DNA of 64,000 nucleotides from Limihaloglobus sulfuriphilus (GCF_001999965.1 NZ_CP019646.1:186001-250000); one strand, 5' to 3'. Positions 44,253 to 53,895 are shown, counted from the first letter of the stretch. Program-made: numbers and translations. Notes: generated by a model not told the origin, from the sequence alone.

Positions 44253-46904
44253 TTAGAATTTGTATGTATATTCTCCCCAGCCGGCCTTGTAAGGTTCTGA
44301 TTCTCCAGGAACATATATCCATGCTGTTGTGTTTGGCGGAACAGTAACGCTGAGGGTTGTGCTCTGGTCGCGGCGGTGCCAGTCAACGGATATTCTGCCG
44401 TGGATGCAGTCGTAGGATGCCTTTACAAAACTGAGCTTATCGGTGATTACCGGGCGGATCTGGAACTCTTTGTATCCTGGTTTTAGCGGTTTTATTCCCA
44501 CCATATTTTCAAATATCCACTGTCCTACTGATCCGTAGGTGTAATGCGAGAACGAGTTCATACCCGTATCGCCGAAGCCGTCCTCGGGTGTCCAGCTGTT
44601 CCATCGCTCCCAGATACTCGTTGCTCCGTTCTTTACGGGGAACAGCCATGACGGGAACGTATCCTTGAACAGCAGGCGGTAAGCGACGTCGCTTCGCCCG
44701 ATTTTGGTCAGCACGTGCATAAGGTCGCGCGTGCCGACAAACCCTGTGGAGAGGTGCCAGTTTCGCTCTTTTATGCGTTCTATCAGGTGGCCAGCGGCCT
44801 TGCCGCGCATTTCGCCATCGACAAGGTCAAACCACAGCGCCAGCACATAGCATGTCTGGCTGTCGCCTTTTATGATACCGTCCGGGCTGACGTAAGCCCT
44901 GTTGAAAGCCTGTTTAAAGTTTTCATATATTTCCCCGTACCTTGCCGCGTCCTGGTCTTTGCCCAGAATCTGGGCGATGTTCTGCATGATTCGGGCATTG
45001 CCGGCGGTGTATGCGGTGTATATCAGCCTTTTGGGTGTGTCGGCGTCTATGTCGAGCCAGTCGCCGAAGCAGTGGAATTCTTTCGGTGCCAGATTATCCG
45101 GAGCGCTCCTGTCGAGATAATCCATAAACCGTGCCATGGCGTCGTAATGTTTTTCCAGCAGGCTCTTATCCGCGTAAACCTGGTACAATGCCCAGGGGCA
45201 TATAATCGCGGCATCAGACCACGCCGGCCCGCCGGAGCCGCCCACCCAGGCGGAGATTTCAGGGGCGACCATGGGGATATCACCGTTTTCAAACTGGGCG
45301 TCAAACAGCGATGTGAGCCATTTTCTGAAAAACGCCTGGACATCCGTGTTCAGGCACGCCGTGCGGATGTATGCCTGGGCGTCGCCTGTCCAGCCGAGAC
45401 GCTCATCACGCTGCGGGCAGTCGGTCGGGACTTCTATGAAATTCGCGCGCTGCGTCTGGCAGATGTTGTGATAGAGCTGGTTCAGCCGCGTATCGGAGCA
45501 TTCAAAACTGCCGGTTACAGGTGTTGCCGAGGTAAGCTCGATTCCGGTGACTGTATCACTTTCGCAAGTTTCGGGATATCCGCTCAGCTCTATGTACTGG
45601 AAACCGTGGAATGTGAACCGCGGCTGCCACAGCTCGGGGCCGCCGCCTTTGCATATATAGGTATCGATAACCCTGGCCTCGCGGAGGTTATCGGTGTAGA
45701 GAGTGCCGTCGTCCTTGAGCCGCTCTCCAAAACGCAGAGTAATCTTTGTGCCTTTTGGGGCTTTTACCTTGAGCCTGGCGAATCCGGCGAAGTTGGTGCC
45801 CATGTCTAAGATGTATTTGCCCTGCGAAATTTGGTTTATGGAAACGGGTTTTATTTCCTGGTAAACCTGTACTGTTTGTGCAGGGTATGAGCCGAATTTT
45901 ATCTGCGGGTGCTCTGAAGTGTCGGGCTTCTCCCAGAGCTGATCGTCGAAGCCGGGCTTGTCCCAGCCGACGGTTTCCAGACGGGCATCATAAGTCTCGC
46001 CCTGGAGAAAATCGCTCTCGAGAATCGCTCCTGTGGATGTCTTCCAGCTCTGGTCAGTGGTTAAAGTCTCTTTTGTGCCGTCCTGGTATTCTATTGCAAG
46101 CTGTGCGGCGAGTCTCGGGTTTTTGCCGTAGTGGTCGCGGTTTTTCTTTCCCCCTACATAACCACAGTACCAGCCGCCGGTTAGTATGCCTGCTATGGCG
46201 TTTGAGCCTTCGTCGAGCATTTCTGTAACATCATAGGTGTTGTAGTAAACCCGTACCCGGTAGTCCGTCCAGCCGGGAGCAAAAAAATCCTCTCCTACGC
46301 GGCGGCCGTTGATGTGCATCTCGTAATTTCCCAGAGCCGAGGCGTAGAGCACTGCCCTGCGGGGCGTTTTGGAGAGGGTGAACTCTTTTCTAAGCAGCCT
46401 TGCCGGCACAAGCAGGTAATCGAGATTCTTATCTTTGAATTGTTTTTCGGCTTGGGCGCGGGGTTTGTCGTATCCGATCCAGCCGGCTTTCCAGTCGCTC
46501 TTGTTCAGCAGGCCTGCGCTCCAGTAAGCTGTTTCACTCCAGCTGCCCGGTTTGCCGCTGCCGTCCCAGAGCATGACCTTCCAGAAACATTCGCCTCCGC
46601 TTTCAAGCGGTTTGCCGCCATATTTGATGGCGTAAGTCTTGTCAGATTCGACCTTTCCGCTGTCCCAGAGGTCGCCCTCGTCTTTGAGCAGGATATCAGG
46701 AGTTGAGGCCGCCAGTATGCGGTATGCGCCCTGGAAAAGGTTCTCGGAATCTTCCTGGATTTTCCAGCTCAGCTCAGGTGCCGGGTTTTCTATTCCAAGA
46801 GGGTTTTTCATGTATTGACAGCGAAGTTGAATTGCTTTCATTGAATCTGCTCCATAAATAATCGCGGCTGACGAGAATAATAAGTATGTTATTATTGTTT
46901 TCAT
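44253..46904 (-). CDS. Secreted alpha-L-rhamnosidase, GH78
   Basis: About 880 residues. The chosen start gives the signal peptide MKTIITYLLFSSAAIIYGA; the frame continues to 46946, but that start would overlap the histidine kinase gene. N-terminal beta domains (NPAPELSWKI, RRAVLYASALGNYEMHINGR) lead into the (alpha/alpha)6 catalytic barrel. The GH78 hallmark PQRDERLGWTGDAQAYIRTA contains acidic catalytic-site residues. A C-terminal beta domain closes the protein. It releases rhamnose from pectin or plant glycosides outside the cytoplasm. It follows a sensor kinase gene on the same strand, which may control it. Confidence 0.92.
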   Translation of the reverse strand: MKTIITYLLFSSAAIIYGADSMKAIQLRCQYMKNPLGIENPAPELSWKIQEDSENLFQGAYRILAASTPDILLKDEGDLWDSGKVESDKTYAIKYGGKPLESGGECFWKVMLWDGSGKPGSWSETAYWSAGLLNKSDWKAGWIGYDKPRAQAEKQFKDKNLDYLLVPARLLRKEFTLSKTPRRAVLYASALGNYEMHINGRRVGEDFFAPGWTDYRVRVYYNTYDVTEMLDEGSNAIAGILTGGWYCGYVGGKKNRDHYGKNPRLAAQLAIEYQDGTKETLTTDQSWKTSTGAILESDFLQGETYDARLETVGWDKPGFDDQLWEKPDTSEHPQIKFGSYPAQTVQVYQEIKPVSINQISQGKYILDMGTNFAGFARLKVKAPKGTKITLRFGERLKDDGTLYTDNLREARVIDTYICKGGGPELWQPRFTFHGFQYIELSGYPETCESDTVTGIELTSATPVTGSFECSDTRLNQLYHNICQTQRANFIEVPTDCPQRDERLGWTGDAQAYIRTACLNTDVQAFFRKWLTSLFDAQFENGDIPMVAPEISAWVGGSGGPAWSDAAIICPWALYQVYADKSLLEKHYDAMARFMDYLDRSAPDNLAPKEFHCFGDWLDIDADTPKRLIYTAYTAGNARIMQNIAQILGKDQDAARYGEIYENFKQAFNRAYVSPDGIIKGDSQTCYVLALWFDLVDGEMRGKAAGHLIERIKERNWHLSTGFVGTRDLMHVLTKIGRSDVAYRLLFKDTFPSWLFPVKNGATSIWERWNSWTPEDGFGDTGMNSFSHYTYGSVGQWIFENMVGIKPLKPGYKEFQIRPVITDKLSFVKASYDCIHGRISVDWHRRDQSTTLSVTVPPNTTAWIYVPGESEPYKAGWGEYTYKF

Positions 46905-46936
46905 AAAATCAGGATACATATATACTAGATGTTTAT

Positions 46937-48496
46937 TTATTCCCAATAAAAAGCCTCAGACTTTTTAAGTTTATCTTCCGGTTTGACTACCAGCAATGAT
47001 ACTGTTGTTCCCTTGTCGGGTACTGTAATTATGTCCAGCTTGGCACGAATAAGAGCGGCCCTTTTTCTCATTAGGGCAATCCCAATACAGTGATGGTCTT
47101 TAATGTTTACTTTTTCAGGGTCGAAGCCGCTGCCGTTGTCTCTGATTTCAATTGTCAGTGTATTGGGTTTATCACTAAAAAACACCTCAATTTGGCTGCA
47201 ACCTGAATGCTCGCAGGCATTTCTCAACGATTCCTGTATAATACGGTACACACAAATAGCCATTTTGGCGGGGAGCCTTTTGGGCAGGTTCTCTACCTGA
47301 CATCTCATATCTATATCTCTGTAATGAAACGACTGTATTTTGCATTCGTAGCGGACCGCTTCGACAAGCCCTAACTCGTAAAGCCGGGTAGGGTGCAGCT
47401 GGTAGGACATGTTATTAGTCAGATTGGACAAATCTCCAATTACTTCATTGACCCTTGCAAGGTTCTCTTGCAAATCAGAGATATTGGCATTCGGGGCATT
47501 TATCTGGGTTTTCCCGATTTCTATGGCGAGAAATCCTAAGCGTTGTGTAATATCATGATGCAATTGATTCGATATGTGTTCTAACTCCTCTTCCTGTAAG
47601 CCCAGCAGCTTTCCGGTGAGCAGCTGGTGCTCTTCCTTGGTTTCTCGCAGTTCAGTGGTTCTTTGTTTGACTATGCCCTCGATATGCTCGACCGCTTTTA
47701 GCTGTTCTTGCTTAGCTTCATTGATGTCTTCAGCAAAAATGTCGAAGGGCTCCATAAGCCCATCATGTATTACGGCTTTGTAAACCAGATAAAAAGAAGC
47801 TGCTCTGGCTATATGGGCTGAGAAGTTCATTATGCCGTTAACATCAGCAAATGTTGCTATGATTATTTCAGATAATGCTTTGGCTAATATGCCGGCTGAT
47901 AAGAATATAACAAAAGTAAGGTCAAACTGTTTTCGCCTTATTAAGATAAGTATAAGCGATACAAATAATAATGCTGAAATCAGATACTCGCTGTATCTCT
48001 TGAAAGCCGTAAAGCCTGTGCCCTCTATAAAACAAGTTGGAAAAACCTTCCAGTAAAGAATAGTAACCGTAAAAAAGAATGTTATAATCCCGTAAATAAA
48101 GAGCGTGGAATATTCATTTCTGTTTCTGATACGGGTAAATAGAAGCAGCGAAATCCCCTCTACATATCTGGCGGCTATCCAGAACTGAGCCGACTGGTCA
48201 GCGCTGTTATCATTTATGCCCGTTATTCCCATATATGCGATCAAGTGAAACATATCCAGCAAGCCCACAGAAGTATAGGCGGCCCCAAGAAAGGTAAGGC
48301 TGCGGTTCTCTGTGAAGTTGCGTGAATTCCAGGCGAGTATGAAAATGCAGAACGATATCACAACTGTAAACAGTCCTACAGTCATTTGAAAATAAACACG
48401 ATTGGCCAGGTTCAAAAGCCCCAGGGCCAGAACAAGTGTTGCCAGCAAAGCCGGCAGAATCAGCAACGATTTGATTCTTTTTGAAGTCGCGAACAT
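46937..48496 (-). CDS. Sensor histidine kinase with MASE3 membrane domain
   Basis: The N-terminal MASE3-type membrane sensor (about 1-245, including LLDMFHLIAYMGITG) has seven or eight helices. A coiled coil (about 255-300) leads to a HisKA_3 dimerisation domain with the phospho-acceptor His314 in SNQLHHDITQRLGFLA. The HATPase domain carries EIRDNGSGFDPEKVN. This is the NarL-type kinase class, whose partner would be a LuxR-like response regulator; none is present in the window. A GGGGG ribosome site precedes the ATG. The adjacent downstream gene is the GH78 rhamnosidase. Confidence 0.9.
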   Translation of the reverse strand: MFATSKRIKSLLILPALLATLVLALGLLNLANRVYFQMTVGLFTVVISFCIFILAWNSRNFTENRSLTFLGAAYTSVGLLDMFHLIAYMGITGINDNSADQSAQFWIAARYVEGISLLLFTRIRNRNEYSTLFIYGIITFFFTVTILYWKVFPTCFIEGTGFTAFKRYSEYLISALLFVSLILILIRRKQFDLTFVIFLSAGILAKALSEIIIATFADVNGIMNFSAHIARAASFYLVYKAVIHDGLMEPFDIFAEDINEAKQEQLKAVEHIEGIVKQRTTELRETKEEHQLLTGKLLGLQEEELEHISNQLHHDITQRLGFLAIEIGKTQINAPNANISDLQENLARVNEVIGDLSNLTNNMSYQLHPTRLYELGLVEAVRYECKIQSFHYRDIDMRCQVENLPKRLPAKMAICVYRIIQESLRNACEHSGCSQIEVFFSDKPNTLTIEIRDNGSGFDPEKVNIKDHHCIGIALMRKRAALIRAKLDIITVPDKGTTVSLLVVKPEDKLKKSEAFYWE

Positions 48497-48794
48497 TTTG
48501 CCCCCGCAGTTTGTAAAATTTACCCCGCAATTTGGTCATTGTCTAAAAAACCTCTAAGAATATTATAAAAGATAAGTACTCTCATATCAAGTGTAATTTT
48601 ATTGGAATTTAAAATAAGCTTCATGCCGCAAAAAAACATATGATGGCCAGCGTAGGAGAGAAAAACATAAAATATAATAAAATATATTAGAAAATTCATA
48701 AATCCCAAGTTTTGAACATGTCTTTTATTTAGCCAAAATTAAAGCAAAAAAATAAAAAAACGCCCCGACCATCAAATTTTTATTATTTTTTTTC

Positions 48795-48822
48795 TTGACA
48801 TTTATTTTTTACTCTATAAAAT
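48795..48822 (+). promoter_or_regulatory. Candidate promoter of the lectin-like PEP-CTERM gene
   Basis: TTGACA (48795-48800), a 16-base spacer and TAAAAT (48817-48822) lie in the 556-base AT-rich divergent gap. They imply an unusually long leader of about 220 bases. Apart from this and the hairpin at 48998, no gene is supported in the gap; a 62-codon AT-rich frame at 48520-48708 (-) is not convincing. Confidence 0.45.
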
Positions 48823-48997
48823 CTATATGTTAACTAGGGAAAAAATGACAAAACGGGAAATTTGAGTTCTAATAAAATGCTTTTTGCCGCATAGTTTACA
48901 AGGCAGAGCAGGGATTGTGTAAACCCCTTCAAATCAAATTTCACCGCTTGTCTGATCTGGATGACGGTCATTCAGGGAAAACGAGAGATTTTAGAGA

Positions 48998-49037
48998 GTG
49001 ATGATTATACGGCGTTATGAACATGCCGTAAGATCAC
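48998..49037 (+). promoter_or_regulatory. Two-tier hairpin in the leader of the lectin-like PEP-CTERM gene
   Basis: The outer stem is GTGAT/ATCAC (48998-49002 with 49033-49037). The inner stem is TACGGC/GCCGTA (49008-49013 with 49025-49030), with an 11-base loop. The structure ends just before the ribosome site AAAGGGA and could influence translation or message stability. Confidence 0.4.
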
Positions 49038-49052
49038 AAAGGGAAAATTAAA

Positions 49053-49979
49053 ATGATTAAAACAGCGACTTACATCACCACTATTGTAGCAATTTTTGCA
49101 GCATCAACTTTTGGAGCCTCACTGGTTACCGAGAGTTTCTCAGGCACTACAGACCCCGCAGGATGGAATATCCAGACTTATACAGGCGGCACTCATACAA
49201 GTGCCGGTACTCTTGAGGGAGAATCCTTCCGCTATGGAACCGGAACCGGCAATGGTTATATGCAAATGACCGAGGCCGTCGATTATCAACGTACAACCGC
49301 TATCTATACAGCTGATACATTTTCAACTGCTCAGGACTTCAGCTTCACATGCGACTACAATATTGGCGACACTGGCACAGGAGCCGATGGAATCACATTT
49401 TTCTGGCTTGACAAGGCGACAATTGACTCTAACAGCTGGAATATCAACTCCATGTCCGGCGGCTATGGCGAATGGATGGGTGCACCTCACGGCAATGACT
49501 CTGGAAAGAGTGTAGGCTACTATAACGGTATCAAGGGTTACAGCATGGAGTTTGACCACTATGATAACGGTGCGGGTGAAGTGGATGAGTACAATCACTT
49601 TATAAGGATATCAGACTGGGCTCACTCTGGTGGCGTTGGTGCTGTTGACCGCGGTGGCGATGATGATTTCTATTACGGCAACGGCTGGCAGAGTGTTGAA
49701 TTTACATTCGATGCCGATACAGGTACTTTTACATACCAGTTGACAGATACAGACACAAGTGCCCAGACGGCGGTTAAAACTTTCACAGTAGCCGTCCTGG
49801 AAACCGCTCTCGGTACAGGCTGGTACGAGACGTTTGACGACGCTTACTTCGGTATTGGAGGGGCAACGGGCGGAGACAATGACGTTCACCTTATTCGCAA
49901 CCTCGACGTTGTTCCAGAGCCGGCAACAATGCTGATGTTTGCTATGGGTGGTCTGGCACTGCTTCGCAAGAAACGTTAA
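49053..49979 (+). CDS. PEP-CTERM protein with L-type lectin-like domain
   Basis: A signal peptide (about 1-22, ending STFGAS) leads into one domain of about 260 residues that resembles a legume/L-type lectin sandwich (CDYNIGDTGTGADGITFFWL, then GYSMEFDHYDNGAGEVDEYN and FYYGNGWQSVEFTFDADTG). It ends in a classic PEP-CTERM signal, VPEPATMLMFAMGGLALLRK plus KR. It is probably a sugar-binding surface or matrix protein sorted by an exosortase. It has its own promoter, a structured leader and a terminator. Confidence 0.82.
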   Translation: MIKTATYITTIVAIFAASTFGASLVTESFSGTTDPAGWNIQTYTGGTHTSAGTLEGESFRYGTGTGNGYMQMTEAVDYQRTTAIYTADTFSTAQDFSFTCDYNIGDTGTGADGITFFWLDKATIDSNSWNINSMSGGYGEWMGAPHGNDSGKSVGYYNGIKGYSMEFDHYDNGAGEVDEYNHFIRISDWAHSGGVGAVDRGGDDDFYYGNGWQSVEFTFDADTGTFTYQLTDTDTSAQTAVKTFTVAVLETALGTGWYETFDDAYFGIGGATGGDNDVHLIRNLDVVPEPATMLMFAMGGLALLRKKR

Positions 49980-50052
49980 GCGGCCGGCATTTGATTTAAG
50001 GGGCTTTCAGAAGTTTTCCTTAGATTAGAGAAAATAAACAAATAATCATAAC

Positions 50053-50097
50053 AAATCCGTGCATGCCTTTATAAGGGTATGCACGGATTTTTTTACA
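50053..50097 (+). terminator. Rho-independent terminator of the lectin-like PEP-CTERM gene
   Basis: AAATCCGTGCATGCC (50053-50067) and GGTATGCACGGATTT (50075-50089) form a long stem with one or two wobbles. The T run of the right arm extends to 50094. It begins 74 bases after the stop codon. Confidence 0.88.
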
Positions 50098-50253
50098 TAA
50101 ATTTAAGAACAGAGAATAAGAAGCTCGGTCTTGAAAAATATCTGCCGCGGGGTATAATCAGATAATAGTTGATTGCCTGTTTTGGGGCAATTTCGGAAAG
50201 ACACAAAAACAGGTGTTATTTTGACAGCCGTTTGGCTGTTGGGAGTTGAAAAA

Positions 50254-50985
50254 ATGAAGTTATATGGATTGCTTATATTAGCGTCTGGAGTTTTATTTAT
50301 GGGATGTTCATCAGAGCAGAGATACGCGGCAGAGCCCGGAGAGCAAACAGTGGCTAAATTGCACACGCAGTTGAGCGTTGAGATGGATTATCTGCTGTAT
50401 CTGCCCGAAGATTATGGCCGGCAAAACAGGCAGTGGCCGCTGATGATGTTTCTCCACGGCGCCGGCGAGCGGGGCAGCGATGTTGCCAGGGTAACAGCCC
50501 ACGGCCCGGCCAAGCTCGTCAGCCAGGGGGCTGATATGGAGTTTATAATAGTCTCTCCCCAGTGCCCGGCCCAAAGCTGGTGGCCGCAGGAAACGGCGGC
50601 CCTGGGAGCTTTGCTGGACCAGATCGTAAAAAAATACGATGTTGATACGCAGCGGGTTTACCTTACCGGTCTTAGCATGGGCGGTTTCGGCACATTTGCC
50701 CTGGCACGAACATATCCGGAGCGGTTTGCCGCTATCGCTCCGATATGCGGCGGCGGAGAACCGCTGCTGGCCTCGAGGCTCAAGGATGTGCCGACGTGGG
50801 TATTCCACGGCGAACGGGATAATATTGTGCCGATAAGCCGCAGCAGGGAGATGGTCGAGGCTATTAAAAAGGCCGGCGGTGATGTGAAGTTTACCGTGTA
50901 CCCCCAAGCCGACCACAATTCATGGGATCAGACCTACGACAACCCCGAGCTTTACAAGTGGTTCCTTTCGCACAGCAAAAAATAA
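50254..50985 (+). CDS. Lipoprotein alpha/beta hydrolase (CE1/phospholipase-carboxylesterase type)
   Basis: The start is ATG 50254, with GGGAG eight bases before. A lipobox, SGVLFMGCSS, marks a lipoprotein. The fold motifs are MMFLHGAGERG (oxyanion), TGLSMGGFGT (nucleophile Ser), FHGERDNIVP (Asp) and PQADHNSWDQTY (His). The set matches secreted esterases of polysaccharide loci such as feruloyl or acetyl esterases. It lies 24 bases before a secreted ADP-ribosylglycohydrolase-like gene and is probably cotranscribed with it. Confidence 0.85.
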   Translation: MKLYGLLILASGVLFMGCSSEQRYAAEPGEQTVAKLHTQLSVEMDYLLYLPEDYGRQNRQWPLMMFLHGAGERGSDVARVTAHGPAKLVSQGADMEFIIVSPQCPAQSWWPQETAALGALLDQIVKKYDVDTQRVYLTGLSMGGFGTFALARTYPERFAAIAPICGGGEPLLASRLKDVPTWVFHGERDNIVPISRSREMVEAIKKAGGDVKFTVYPQADHNSWDQTYDNPELYKWFLSHSKK

Positions 50986-51009
50986 ATTGAGTTATGATAA
51001 GGAGATAAA

Positions 51010-52698
51010 ATGCGTAAGTTACAAATTTTTAGTATTTTAATTACCGTTGTCGTATTTGTAAGTCATGTTGGCGCGAGGGAATATGTCATAAACAGAGATA
51101 CCTATCATGATAAACTCGCCGGCGGCTGGATTGGCCAGATTGTTGGAGTTACCTGGGGGTATCCGACTGAATTTGCATATCTGGGGCAGATGATACCTGA
51201 GGATAAGGTGCCGCAATGGAAGCCTGAAATGATAAATGATGGGTTTGGCCAGGACGATATTTATGTTGAGATGACATTTCTCAAGACACTCGAAGACTAC
51301 GGTTTTGATGTCTCCATTCGTCAGGCGGGCTTAGATTTTGCTAACAGTGAATACAGATTATGGCATGCAAATGACGCCGGCCGCCGCAACCTAAGAGACG
51401 GTATAGCTCCGCCCGACTGTTCTCATCCGCGGTTCAATGAACATGCCGATGACATTGATTATCAGATTGAGGCGGATTTTTCAGGCCTTATTGCCCCGGG
51501 AATACCCAGTTATCCTGTTGAAGCGGGTGAAAAGTTTGGCAGACTTGTCAATTACGGCGACGGCATGTACGGCGGCCAGTGGGTAGGGGCTATGTATTCA
51601 TTCGCGTTTTTTGAAGATGATGTGGAAACCGTTGTGCGCAAAGGGCTTGAATGCATCCCCGAGGGCAGCCAGTATCATGAGTGTATCTCAGATGTGCTTC
51701 GCTGCTATGAAAAGGACCCTGATAACTGGCGGAAGGCGTGGGATTTTGTAGAGCAGAAATACCATAAGAACATTGACTACAGGCAGTTCAGTTGTACTGT
51801 TCAACATAATTTCAATATCGATGCCAAGCTCAATGGAGCGTATATTGCTGTCGGTCTGCTTTACGGCAAGGGTGATTTTGAAGATACGATAAAGATTTCC
51901 ATGATGTGCGGCCAGGATTCAGACTGCAACCCGTCAAATGCCGGCGGTATTCTCGGTGTTATAAAAGGTTATGATAATCTGCCGGATATTTATAAGCAGA
52001 TTGACCGTGAGAGAAAATTTGAGCATACGGCATACAGTTTTCCGGGGTTGATTGAAGTTTGCGAAAAATTAGCCCAAAGGTTAGTCATTCGCCAGGGCGG
52101 CAAAGTTGTCAAGTCTGACGGGCGTGAGAAGTTTATTATTCCCGCCGGGCAGGTACGCGTAAGTAAACTGGTACAGTCACACAAGCCCGAGCCCCTCGTG
52201 GGAACACCATTTACGCAGGATGAAATGTCGCGGATAAAATTCAACAATCCCGAGATCAAAGAAAAGATGCCTCCTGCATTTGTCATCGGCAATTTTGCGC
52301 CGGGCTGGCAGGTTCTAAATTGCGGCGACTTCATGTTTCCGGGTTTGTATGATGAATATGACGGCAGGAAAAATGTTCTGGTTACCCATCCATACAATCA
52401 GGTTATCCCCTGCGTTATAACAAGAGAGTATTCAGTTCCGCAGGAAGGCGGGGCAAAACTGCATTTAATTGCCGGTCACTCTGAGAAGGGGGATTATGAG
52501 CTTGCTGTAAAGGTTAACGGCAGAGAACTTTACAACAAGGTGGTTGGGCCTGAAACAGCAGATGAGCGTTATCTGGAAGCATACATTGATTTGACAGACT
52601 ACGCAGGCCAAACAATAAAGATTGATATTCTCAATCAGGCCAATGGCTGGGCTTTTGAGGCCGCTTACTGGGATGTTATTGAAATAGTTACTGAATAA
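51010..52698 (+). CDS. Secreted ADP-ribosylglycohydrolase-family protein
   Basis: A signal peptide (about 1-22) precedes an all-helical ADP-ribosylglycohydrolase domain (about 30-370). Metal-site motifs are AGGWIGQIVGVTWG, INDGFGQDDIYVEMTF and MCGQDSDCNPSNAGGILGVI. A C-terminal beta domain (about 430-560) looks like a galactose-binding jelly roll (KGDYELAVKVNGRELYNKVV). The classic enzymes remove ADP-ribose from proteins in the cytoplasm. An exported version beside an esterase and near a GH5 enzyme is more likely a glycosidase for an external sugar, but that is inference. AAGGAG precedes the ATG. Confidence 0.82.
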   Translation: MRKLQIFSILITVVVFVSHVGAREYVINRDTYHDKLAGGWIGQIVGVTWGYPTEFAYLGQMIPEDKVPQWKPEMINDGFGQDDIYVEMTFLKTLEDYGFDVSIRQAGLDFANSEYRLWHANDAGRRNLRDGIAPPDCSHPRFNEHADDIDYQIEADFSGLIAPGIPSYPVEAGEKFGRLVNYGDGMYGGQWVGAMYSFAFFEDDVETVVRKGLECIPEGSQYHECISDVLRCYEKDPDNWRKAWDFVEQKYHKNIDYRQFSCTVQHNFNIDAKLNGAYIAVGLLYGKGDFEDTIKISMMCGQDSDCNPSNAGGILGVIKGYDNLPDIYKQIDRERKFEHTAYSFPGLIEVCEKLAQRLVIRQGGKVVKSDGREKFIIPAGQVRVSKLVQSHKPEPLVGTPFTQDEMSRIKFNNPEIKEKMPPAFVIGNFAPGWQVLNCGDFMFPGLYDEYDGRKNVLVTHPYNQVIPCVITREYSVPQEGGAKLHLIAGHSEKGDYELAVKVNGRELYNKVVGPETADERYLEAYIDLTDYAGQTIKIDILNQANGWAFEAAYWDVIEIVTE

Positions 52699-52768
52699 TT
52701 GAAAACAGACAGGGCAGCAAACCCTTAATATTCTGACCGGTTAAGTTTGAACAGTACCGTTTCTGCTT

Positions 52769-53869
52769 TTAAGGCATAACGTCGCGGCTGCTGTCCAGTA
52801 TTTCCGGCGTTTTGTGTATGAAGTATTCCAGCCATGCTTTTTTTATCATTTCCGCTAAACCATCATCTTTTTTGTATTCATCAAGCTGTTTGCCCCAGTA
52901 AAATGTTATCCAGCCCTCTGCTATCGGACGGGATTTTTCAATAAACTCATCCATCTGTTCTATGGAGCAGGAGAGGGGAAACATCTCTTCTATAACCAGG
53001 GGTTTTCCAATATCGTACACGGCTAATGCATCAAGGGCTTTTTGTGCCTTGTCTTTCTTGGGATAAAAGTGGACAGAAACAAAGTCCAGGTTTTCAGCTA
53101 CCTCATCGGAGTAGAAAAGCGGTTTGGCATTGGGCCACGTATGCGCCCATGGTATCGCGCCGACGGTAATCAGGTGGTCTTTGTCATGTTTCCTTATCGC
53201 GGCGGTTAAAGTATCGACCCATTCTCGCGCAACCTGTTTTCGTGTTCTGCCGTTTAGGCACAGGCTTATCCTCTGCACAAAGTGCTTTCCGCCGAATCCC
53301 TCTCCGGGGAGCCAGTCGCTCTCCTGCTTGTTTCCCGGCAATACAGGCTCATTCATCAGGTCATAGCAGAAGATTGCGCTGCCGGCGGCGCATATTTTCG
53401 CTACGTTCTCCCAGAATTCTGCCTGTATCTTCCACCTTTGCTCTTCGGTAACATTGTTATACCAATCCGGAACCATGTCCTTATGATAACATGCAAGACC
53501 GGTGATATTGAGGTAGAGGCCCGTCTTTTCTGCTAACTTTACAAGCCTTTCCAGGGTCTTGAGGCTCTCGGCGTTGGGCTGATCGGGTGAATCCATAAAA
53601 CGGTGTAATTGAAGATGGATACGTACGACATTCGCCCCGTATGATTTCATTTCCTGAAAATCGCCGACAACCTCATCCCACTTGGTATCCCAGTAATCTT
53701 CTATAAGCGTTCCGGATTCGTCGTGGTCATAATTGAAACCCCATACGACAAAGGGTTCGCCGGTATCGCTGCGGACAAACCCCTTCCCATCCTCGCTGAT
53801 ACGTATAGCGGGGATTGCCGCAGTTAATAATGAGCAGGCTGTCAATAAAACAAATGCTGATAAATTCAT
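52769..53869 (-). CDS. Secreted glycoside hydrolase family 5-like enzyme
   Basis: A signal peptide (about 1-18) and one (beta/alpha)8 barrel of about 345 residues. ANVVRIHLQLHRFM and FCYDLMNEPVLPG match clan A; Glu of NEP is the acid/base. KPLVIEEMFPLS supplies the likely nucleophile Glu, and FVSVHFYPKKD the His-Tyr loop. Substrates in GH5 include cellulose, mannan and xyloglucan; specificity is unclear. It follows the cohesin/dockerin-like gene by 26 bases and carries no dockerin itself. Confidence 0.85.
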   Translation of the reverse strand: MNLSAFVLLTACSLLTAAIPAIRISEDGKGFVRSDTGEPFVVWGFNYDHDESGTLIEDYWDTKWDEVVGDFQEMKSYGANVVRIHLQLHRFMDSPDQPNAESLKTLERLVKLAEKTGLYLNITGLACYHKDMVPDWYNNVTEEQRWKIQAEFWENVAKICAAGSAIFCYDLMNEPVLPGNKQESDWLPGEGFGGKHFVQRISLCLNGRTRKQVAREWVDTLTAAIRKHDKDHLITVGAIPWAHTWPNAKPLFYSDEVAENLDFVSVHFYPKKDKAQKALDALAVYDIGKPLVIEEMFPLSCSIEQMDEFIEKSRPIAEGWITFYWGKQLDEYKKDDGLAEMIKKAWLEYFIHKTPEILDSSRDVMP

Positions 53870-53895
53870 TTAATCCGTTTTGTATAGATAATTCT

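Noticed and set aside
43787-44386. Small frames on both strands within the tandem repeat (translations such as MLPRLEFKLQLVHL)
   Set aside because: They arise from the repeat sequence itself; hairpin covariation and lack of ribosome sites argue against translation.
44715-45809. 364-codon open frame antisense to the GH78 gene
   Set aside because: It mirrors the codon phase of a well-supported rhamnosidase, is rich in Cys, Arg and His as antisense frames usually are, and has no recognisable domain.
48520-48708. 62-codon minus-strand frame upstream of the histidine kinase
   Set aside because: Extremely AT-rich with no ribosome site; composition explains the open frame.
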